Positions 57,201 to 64,000 of a stretch of 64,000 bases of DNA are shown in pieces. The notes below the pieces were generated by a model, which did no database searches, was not told the origin of the DNA, and saw nothing but the letters and a program-made list of their open reading frames with translations. Origin of the DNA: Culex pipiens pallens. Its lineage: Eukaryota > Arthropoda > Insecta > Diptera > Culicidae. The translations under genes and the position numbers were made by a program. The DNA is taken from positions 93,892,221 through 93,956,220 of the forward strand of contig NC_068938.1 of assembly GCF_016801865.2 (NCBI RefSeq), in the 5' to 3' direction. Every line of letters starts with the position of its first letter. The first letter of the stretch is position 1.

Positions 57201-60200
57201 TTGGTGTTTCTAAATATACGTCGGAACTTGCAGAAAACACTACATTCGCCCCTCGTGATTGGATGAAAACACAAGGGCGGAAACTCAATTTGGTTTGTTT
57301 TGATTGATGTTGTTGATTAGCCCTTTTGTTTTTTGCTTGTAAAACTACGTATTTTCGGAATTTTGTGATGATGGAGGGTGTTTTAGGATCAGTGTTGTTC
57401 GCTTTATATGATTCTGACAAAAACTCAGTTTGTTTACATCTGAGGGTTTCGCCCTATTGAAAAGTTGTTACTGAATTGCTTTTAAAACATTGCAAAAATG
57501 TTGCGTCGTTTCAGAGAAATCGACAAATTAGATAAACGTAACGCACCGCTTCAAAAGAGGTTTCACTGTAACACCATTCGCTCTTGACATGTTTACAAAA
57601 TTAAGCTTCATTACTTATTTCTTGTGACAGCGTTTTCAGATCTTCAATTTTTTGGGAACATTGCAAAGATCTTTTGATTTTCAACGATGGGTCGCGTAAA
57701 AGATCCGGACAATGTTTTCATCGAAATATTTGAGATCGAGCCTCAAAAATTGTGTAAATAACACCTAATTGCTCATAACTTTTGATAGGGTTGTCAGATT
57801 TTCAATCTTTTGAGATCGTTGGAATGGTCTTTTGATTATCCATCCAACGCATTATTAACCCGGACAACATTTTCATCAAAATATCGTACAAAAAAAAAGT
57901 TTAATAACACTTAAATGCTTATAACTTTCGATAGGGTTGCCAGATCTTCAATATCGTTGGAAAGGTCTTTTAAATATATTTTTAAAAATGAATAACTTAA
58001 ACAGTTTATACCCGATTTACACCCGTGGTTATGCCGCCAACAGCTGTGTTTACAACTGGCGCTTAAGACCTTTTGAAAACTGAACCGTGATTAAACCCTC
58101 TTAAAATGTTGGTCTTGAATCAAATTTCCAAACATTTTTTTCAGAAAATTCAAAAAATCTCGATTTTGCTCTGGGCGGAATATCTGTGTTCGGGAAGTGC
58201 AATTGTGCAAAATGCAAACTTGTAACTCAGTTCTTTTTAAATCCGAGAACTAAAACAATGTTTTCGCCATGTTATTAGTAAGTAAGTAGGCAGAATTTGC
58301 TTGAAATTTTTCATAATGTTATCCTTACCATCTGAAACCATGAATGAAGCTAGCAAACTGTCCATCCCTAGCAGTCCTCCTCACCCCAAACCACTAATCA
58401 CCGTGTGTATATCCGGTCTTTGTCCTGTCTTTTCTCATTTTGCTCACTTTCAAAAACGCTCTCCCACATCTGTGTTCTCTTTCTCATACTTGCTCTCTCT
58501 CTCTCTCTCATCCACCCACACTCGACCGGAATGATCCTTAACACACACACACACACTCACCTGCGCTGCTGGTCCTGCCGCCGTCCAGGGTGAAGCTGCT
58601 ACTGAACCGCCAGTCGGGTGAGGCCGTCGCGATGAAGATGGTCGACCTGAAGAAGCACCCGGACGCGGAGAGCTCGGTCAAGAAGGAGGTCTGCATCCAG
58701 AAGATCCTGCAGCATCCGAACATCCTCAAGTTCTTCGGGAAGCGCACCCAGGGTGACATCGAGTACATCTTCCTGGAGTACGCGTCCGGCGGCGAGCTGT
58801 TCGATCGGATCGGTGAGTTTTATGAGCTAGAGGGGGGAGGAGGGTCATTTGCGAATTAAGAAGAAAAGGGGGTTGGTTGGGGAAGAGGTGCGTGTGAAAG
58901 TGTTGTAATGGTAATGGTGTTAAAATTCTCTTGGATTATTGACTGCTCAAACACGTGATGTCGCGCAGCCGACGAGGACCAGAATAGAACCAAGATTACA
59001 TCTAGTGAAATTTCCGTAGTGAATGGGATTGCTGCTAGGAAAAGCTCACGATTCTAGTAAATACCTACAAACTGTGCCTTGCTGTTTTGGGAATTGTTCG
59101 ATTATTTGTGTTTCTTTTTTTTCACTGCAAAATTAAGCATTTGTAGGAAACCACCAAGAAGATCTTTATTGTAAACAAACAGTTAATCCTACCTGTTTTG
59201 TCTGATAGTGAAAAAGTCAGGAAATTAGGTTAAAACATAGCCTGAACAAGAAAAACAGAATTTTCCCTAATTTCTATGTGCTGGTTTGAGATTTTATACT
59301 GAGCTTGTTGAGATGCATATCAAAACAATGCATAAGAGCTTATAAGAGCAAGACAACAACAAAAAATCAAACATTATAAAAGAAGATGCACTTGTTTCCT
59401 CGCTTAGTTGCTAAAAATCAATGCCGGAATATTGAAAAATTCAAATGGCTTCTGTTTATTTTGGACTGTTCTATATTTTGAGAAAACATGGTAAAAAAAC
59501 TTTAATGCTTTATTTTTGAGCTAGAAGTACAGTCATCCCACATATTTGGAACACCCACAAATTCGGAACACTTTTATGATAATTTGTCAATAGCATGCCA
59601 AATGCAGCTTTTCTCTCGACCCTACTATTTTTAGGACCTTCATTTGGACATTTTCTTGCTATTCCACTAGTAAAAGTAGTATTTTTTGAACAAAAAACTT
59701 CACTTCAAGACTATTTTATCCTGAGCAGCAAAACACTGCCTCCAAATTGCCTGTTCCATGATTGTGGGATGTTATTGTGCCTCCCACAATTGTGGAACAC
59801 CTGAATTTAACTGATATTTTCAAAAAAAAAAAGTTATCAGACCATGGATAAAACATCACTAAGCTTGAGTTTCACTGGTTGCAGTATGTGAAGTCATTAT
59901 TTTGTTACAAATATGTACGCCTGGAGAGATCCAAAGTTTGTTTACATTCGTAAAAAGAAAGTGTTCCGAATTTGTGGATTTCAAGTGTCAAAGTTTTTCT
60001 TCAAAAACTTCATATAAAAGTAAAATTTTGCAGTTGTTCGATACAGCATTCGAAAGATCGCATGAAAAGCTTTCAAATGAAGGTAAAATCGAATCATTAA
60101 GTTCAATTATCGATTTGCTATGATTTTTTGAACATTGGCCGATCTGTAAACTGTTCCGAATATGAGGGATGACTGTATCACAAAATGAATTAATTGATTC

Positions 60201-63200
60201 GGGCTCTAAAAAGCCTAAAAGTGCCTCATTTAAAAAAAAAAATATGTAGAAATAAACGTTAATAGTGTATTCTAAATACAGTCGACTCTCTGGCTGTCGA
60301 TCTTCTCGATATCAATAATTCTCCATCTATCGATGAATTCTTCAGTCCCTTCAATCTGCATACTTCAATTATCTTCATTCCTCGATATTTTCCCTTGCTT
60401 GAAGGATCTTTTCCTCGACGGTCCCTTGGATTCTGTTTGCTTTAAAAATCTCTTCCGGTTGTCAATAATTTCACTTTCTCATGGCTTGCATAGACATTTT
60501 TCTTGGCGAAACGAAGCCTTGAAGGGTGTTTGACATTAGTTTGATTTTGTTTGATGGACGTTGCCATGATTCTCTCCCATAGCTGGGTATCCAGAAAAAA
60601 ATAGTTTCAATCGAGTCTTCATTTTGCATCGTTCTGTAAACTGATGATTCTCTTCCTCGACAGTCCCTTGGATATTGACAACAAGAGAGTCGACTGTAGT
60701 TTACAATCTGTTTTATAAGTTTTTTTCATAAAAAAATGTATTTTCAATCCCTCTGAAAAAAAAATAAAAAAAAAATTATGCGTAGAACGGCAGTGTAGCT
60801 TTTTGAAATTTCTGATTTTTTGGTCTGGCTTGATACTAAAATATTTTCAACGGCCTTAACTGCCGTTCTACGCATAATTGTCCCATGTAATTTTTTGTCG
60901 ATTTTGACTTTTTAACATTTTTTTTTTCTAAAGATTTTTGAACAAACCCAAACATGCTAAAAAGGATTTTAAACACAGAGAAATGCATTTTAAATTTATT
61001 TCATCTGATTGCACTTGCATTTCCATCGAAATATTTAAGGTTTTTGAAAAAAAAAAAACTTTTTGGTTCATAATTTTGAAAATATTGGCTTGAAATTTGA
61101 TATTCAGTATTATTTTCATATTCATATAAATAAATAATGTGTGTTCTTATCGATGTACAATTTGTTCAGTTAATTACATTATGTAGTGTTGTGGAGATCC
61201 TTTCAGCTACGGCTTAATACATTAATCAAATGATTACTATTGTTTCTAGGAAATTCAGTATTATGTTTTTACCAAAAAAAAAATCTTTTTCAATTCAATT
61301 CAATTCAATTTTTATTTTTTGAGATAGCATGTTACAAGTTTGTTTCTTTTGTGCTTGTATAGAGATTTGGATTTTCCTTACAACTATGAATGTTTCAGAT
61401 ACTGACTTGGTAGCATAGAAATTGTTTGTTTAAAATCTTCAAAACTAGGAAAAGGGTGGTAAAAAACCTAGCGAAATCCATAACTGTTATGTTTGTTTAA
61501 TCTAATATCACAGTTGGGGAAGAAGGGGGAAGGGGATCGGGGTTTGGAAAAAAAAATCTTTTGAAATCTACCCGTTAAAGATTTTTTTTAAATCTGAAAA
61601 TTCTACAAAGATCAAGAAATATAAAAAAGAAAACAAAAATATAATAAATCAAAAAAAAAATCAGAAATCTGAAAACATGAAAAACAATGCAAAATGTAAA
61701 ACAAATCCAGATTTCTTATATAAATAAAAAGAATACATAAAAGTTATAACAAATTAAAAATAAGATCAAGTAAAATAATCACAATGGTAAATTGTTTTCC
61801 AGTTTTTTTTTTTGCAATGCCGCTGTGAAACTGTCAACTTTTCCTGTTCTTAGGGAGAGACGAAATGAACATGTAAAAACACAGTGCTGAAAAGTTTAAC
61901 TTTTGGCACTGTTTTGGGTTGTATCATCTAGACGCATTGTCGTTCAATTGGGTGCTAAAATTAATCCTAAATTTGTGATATTATTGTTCACAACTATGAA
62001 GCTTATATTGCTGAGTACAATGAACCTTTGTACGACCGCAAAGGATTTAAAATGGATTTTCAAACCAATTTCAAAAAAAAAATACTTCGCGGCCCTTTTT
62101 GACAGAAAAGGTCCTATTTGACAGCTCGTTCAAAGAGAACCATAGTTGATTCATCGAAAAAATGTTGTCTTGTCATTTTTTTTTTTGCATTAAGGCCGTT
62201 GCAAATATTTTTCAAAGTATATGTAGTCCCCCCTCCCCTTTCAAAAGTTAGCCTGAAAAATATGGGGGCAGATAATTTTTTTTTTTCAAAAAAACATAAA
62301 ATTTTTAATGGAAACAGAAGTCTGATCAATTGAGAACAATCTTAAGTGCCTTTTTCTGTATTGATAATCATATTTAGCAATTATGGGATCGTTTAAAAAT
62401 ATTTTGAACTTTTATGAAATTACAATGTACAGCACCACAAAACCCTTTTTTTCTCGCAAAAATAAAATTTTCGTCAACATTTAAAAATCTTGAAAATTGA
62501 TGATTGCAAAACAACTGGAAAGGTGTACACCCGGGCAGACGGTAATAACAAAAATCATGCCATTTCAATATCAAATACTGTTAAAATAACAGAAAGTGTT
62601 ATGGAATCTTCTTGAAAAACATATTTTTGCATAGGAGTTTAATAACAGTTTATGTTATTATAACAAAATTTGTTATTGGTCTAATATTGGTTGAAAGCCA
62701 AAACAACTTGGGAATAACATCTTTTATTATGGAAGAATAACTGTTATTAGGATGATAGGATTAGTTGTTAAAATAACAAAAAAATAATAACAAATATTTG
62801 TTCGAAGAATATCCAAAAACGTTATTAGTCTGTTATTACAATAAAAATCCAATAACAAAAACATCAAAGCGAAGAATAACAAATCCTGTTATAAATATCA
62901 TAAAATGTTATTGGCCTAGTATTTATCAAAAAATGTTATTCCCATGTTATTTCTGTCTGCTCGGGTAATGCATGCCCCCTTTTACCTGGGTAAAAAAAAA
63001 CTTTCTCGGTAGAGTCGCTGGTTGGCATTTAGACTCATAATCCAAAGGTCGTCAGTTCGAATCTCGGGGTACAACCAATAACCACCAAAAAAATCACAAC
63101 AAGCTAGCAACTAAACTGTTCTCTCCCTTTTTCCCCTCAGAACCGGACGTCGGCATGCCCATCCCGGAGGCGCAACGGTACTTCAACCAGCTGCTGGCCG

Positions 63201-63556
63201 GCGTCGAATACCTGCACGGACGGGGCGTGGCCCACCGGGACCTCAAGCCGGAGAATCTGCTCCTGGACGAGCACGACAACGTCAAGATCTCCGACTTTGG
63301 CATGGCCACCATGTTTAGGTAGTAGGTACAATTCTGTGCGCGCAGTTGTTCCGGGGTTTTCGGACCGAGCCTTGAGTTGATCGATTCTTTCCTCTTCTTT
63401 CTTGCGCCCGCAGAATGAAAGGCCGCGAGCGACTGCTGGATAAAAAGTGCGGTACGCTGCCGTACGTGGCGCCCGAAGTGCTGGTCAAACCGTACCAGGC
63501 GACCCCTGCCGACATCTGGTCCTGCGGGATCATCCTAGTCACGATGCTGGCCGGTG
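54258..63556 (+). CDS. grp: Checkpoint kinase Chk1 (grapes), 5' part; gene continues past the window
   Basis: Exons 54258-54337, 58589-58812, 63141-63318 and 63414-63556 join in frame through GT-AG introns and encode the first 208 residues. The kinase domain shows the glycine loop LGEGAYGEV, VAMKMVDLKKH with the ATP-binding Lys, LEYASGGELFDRIE hinge, catalytic HRDLKPENLLLDE, DFGMATMFR and GTLPYVAPE, ending at LAGG before a donor GTAAGT at 63557. The wording matches Chk1 across animals (MTATQ start, LDKKCGTLPYVAPE). Chk1 is the ATR-activated Ser/Thr kinase that restrains Cdk1 after DNA damage or replication stress; in Drosophila the gene is grapes. The C-terminal regulatory region lies beyond 64000. 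Introns 1 and 2 (4.3 kb each) are filled with repeats; intron 3 is 95 bp. Confidence 0.95.
54629..55269. mobile_element. Mariner-like MITE in Chk1 intron 1
   Basis: 641 bp including TA at both ends. The inverted termini are ACAGTCATCCCAAATATTCG and, complemented, ACAGTCATCCCTCATATTCG, continuing GAAC. A near-identical copy in the same orientation sits in intron 2 at 59528. Confidence 0.8.
55396..55817. mobile_element. Foldback element with tRNA-like sequence in the arms
   Basis: The arms 55396-55587 and 55620-55817 are inverted (left GTAAAATCGCATGCAC, right GTATGCGATTTTAC; left ACCAAGTCCGCGCCCCAACC, right GGTTGGGCGCGGACTTGGTA), with a loop of about 30 bases. The inner arm GATAGCCGAGATGGTTGGGC resembles a tRNA A box, so two tRNA-like 5' halves lie back to back. 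Confidence 0.75.
56036..56090. repeat. End fragment of the CCACC-GGTGG repeat family
   Basis: AATCCATCATTAGGTGGTTG and GTGCTTTCCTGACATTC match the left terminus only. Confidence 0.45.
57620..58010. repeat. Internal units of the CCACC-GGTGG repeat family in Chk1 intron 1
   Basis: Three units with GATAGGGTTGTCAGAT or a variant, TTGGAA-GGTCTTTTGA and CAACGATGGGTCGC, without the diagnostic ends. Confidence 0.55.
58589..58812 (+). CDS. grp: Chk1 exon 2: N-lobe of the kinase
   Basis: It starts after CCGTCCAG and ends before GTGAGT. It carries the ATP-binding Lys (VAMK), the helix C glutamate in VKKEVCIQKIL, and the hinge acidic segment FLEYASGGELFDRI. The split codons on both sides (GA|G and G|AA, both Glu) confirm the junctions. 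Confidence 0.93.
59528..60177. mobile_element. Mariner-like MITE in Chk1 intron 2
   Basis: 650 bp, TA at both ends, terminal ACAGTCATCCCACATATTTG and TATGAGGGATGACTGT. It aligns along its full length to the copy at 54629 with scattered substitutions and small indels. Confidence 0.8.
60775..60878. mobile_element. 104-bp mini-MITE with perfect 20-bp ends
   Basis: ATTATGCGTAGAACGGCAGT at 60775-60794 is exactly complementary to 60859-60878. The interior is AT-rich and non-coding. Confidence 0.85.
60879..61949. other. Chk1 intron 2, nothing recognised
   Basis: Very AT-rich, with an AATTC/CAATT tandem run near 61290. No coding. Confidence 0.45.
61950..62193. repeat. MITE of the GGGTCCTAAA family, copy 3, right end lost
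   Basis: Starts GGGTGCTAAAATTAAT and follows copy 2 through CATAGTTGATTCATCGAAAA and TGTTGTCTTGTCA, then diverges at about 62193. Confidence 0.65.
62530..62965. mobile_element. MITE rich in ATAACA motifs with CCCGGGCAGAC ends
   Basis: The left end CCCGGGCAGACGGTAATAAC and right end GTTATTTCTGTCTGCTCGGG are inverted. The interior carries more than 15 copies of ATAACA or TGTTAT on both strands, many as small inverted pairs. No coding. Confidence 0.75.
63005..63075 (+). repeat. Fragment of the second tRNA-like unit of the two-headed SINE
   Basis: About 70 bases (TCGGTAGAGTCGCTGGTTGG to CAGTTCGAATCTCGGGG) match only the second tRNA-like unit. It ends about 65 bases before the acceptor of Chk1 exon 3. 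It is not a real tRNA gene: the acceptor stem does not close. Confidence 0.6.
63141..63556 (+). CDS. grp: Chk1 exons 3 and 4: catalytic and activation loops
   Basis: Exon 3 (63141-63318) follows TTCCCCTCAG and carries HRDLKPEN and the DFG motif. Exon 4 (63414-63556) follows GCGCCCGCAG and carries the activation loop, GTLPYVAPE and the DIWSCGIIL helix. The split Arg codon (AG|A) joins them. No loss of a catalytic residue is seen. Confidence 0.93.
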
Positions 63557-64000
63557 GTAAGTTGGCTGTTTTTTTTTGTGTAAGAGCTTTACAAAAACCC
63601 TTTTGACCTAAACCACCACACTTTTGCTGCTCGAATGCTTCGTGAATGTTGATCGTGCACTTTTTGTTTTCATAAATTTATCATTTTCAATACATTTTTT
63701 AGTTTCTGCTCAAGCAAATCCTCAAGTGCACACCTTGCAGTTTTTAGTTTTTGCTGTGTTTTCAGTATTGTTTACTCGCTGTCTGTATCTCTACCTTTCT
63801 CTCGCAATCATTGCGTCGCCCGGAACGGGACTCAGCTTAGCCGCAAGCTTGCTTAAGCTCCCACCGCTGGCGACCTCCATCATTTGCACTCCCACCGCAG
63901 AAGAATACTGCTGCTGCCGCCGACGCCAATTTGTGTAATATTTGCGTGTGTGTGTTGATTGTGAGTTTGCCCCAAAACTCTTGTGCGTGTTGTAACGACT
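63557..64000. other. Start of Chk1 intron 4
   Basis: From the GTAAGT donor to the window edge. T-rich, then a GC-richer part at 63830-63920 with no frame that continues the kinase (the next expected residues, around LPWDQP, are not found), so the next exon lies beyond the window. Confidence 0.5.

Larger units (their letters stand above)
55818..58588. other. Remainder of Chk1 intron 1
   Basis: Repeat fragments (56036-56090, 57620-58010), a tRNA-like A-box segment on the - strand near 56870-56840 (GGGGTGGCCTAGTCGTCAGG), and CT/CA microsatellites just before exon 2 (58490-58555). Confidence 0.45.

Noticed and set aside
63005..63075. Possible tRNA gene with a CAT-like anticodon loop
   Set aside because: It matches the second unit of the two-headed SINE and the acceptor stem does not close.

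Overview
This is eukaryotic nuclear DNA, almost certainly from a mosquito and most likely the Culex pipiens/quinquefasciatus group. The genes have GT-AG introns and insect families. The non-coding DNA is AT-rich and packed with short transposable elements. A two-headed tRNA-derived SINE occurs repeatedly and recalls the Twin family described from Culex pipiens. The species call is inference.

Three functional genes can be read with splice sites, plus the 5' part of a fourth. (1) A chitin deacetylase (signal peptide, CBM14, LDLa, polysaccharide deacetylase) runs on the + strand from 173 to 33632 in five coding exons and encodes 525 residues. Its first intron is 27.4 kb. (2) Nested in that intron, same strand, is an apolipoprotein D-like lipocalin (5555-6210, one 56-bp intron). 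(3) LSm7, a U6/mRNA-decay Sm-like protein, lies on the - strand (34471-34018), tail to tail with the deacetylase. (4) The checkpoint kinase Chk1/grapes begins at 54258 on the + strand. Four coding exons carry its kinase domain to 63556, and the gene leaves the window. A GC-rich exon ending at 40206 and an untranslated leader from 53631 are probably its 5' end.

The giant first intron also holds dead gene copies: a frameshifted, intronless piece of the splicing helicase Brr2 (13797-16150), and a - strand patchwork containing Mediator subunit 14 sequence (21573-23775). A third broken copy, of an ARID2/Bap170 ARID domain, lies at 36425-36726.

The most striking object is a 5.15-kb LTR retrotransposon at 16262-21416. 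It has two identical 195-bp LTRs, a perfect 5-bp target duplication, a purine tract and a primer-binding site, all consistent with - strand orientation. It has no gag or pol. Its interior contains an 18-bp minisatellite, the 3' end of a non-LTR retrotransposon ORF and at least one SINE with its own target duplication. It looks like a young, non-coding, trans-mobilised LTR element.

The rest is a dense mosaic of SINEs, MITEs, foldbacks and LINE remnants. Notable are a 1.15-kb near-perfect palindrome made of two inverted TIR elements (35187-36334), two copies of one 640-bp mariner-like MITE in successive Chk1 introns, a MITE family with 4-bp target duplications and an in-window empty site, and a foldback with tRNA-like sequence in its arms. 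Nothing resembles CRISPR, operons or prokaryotic systems.
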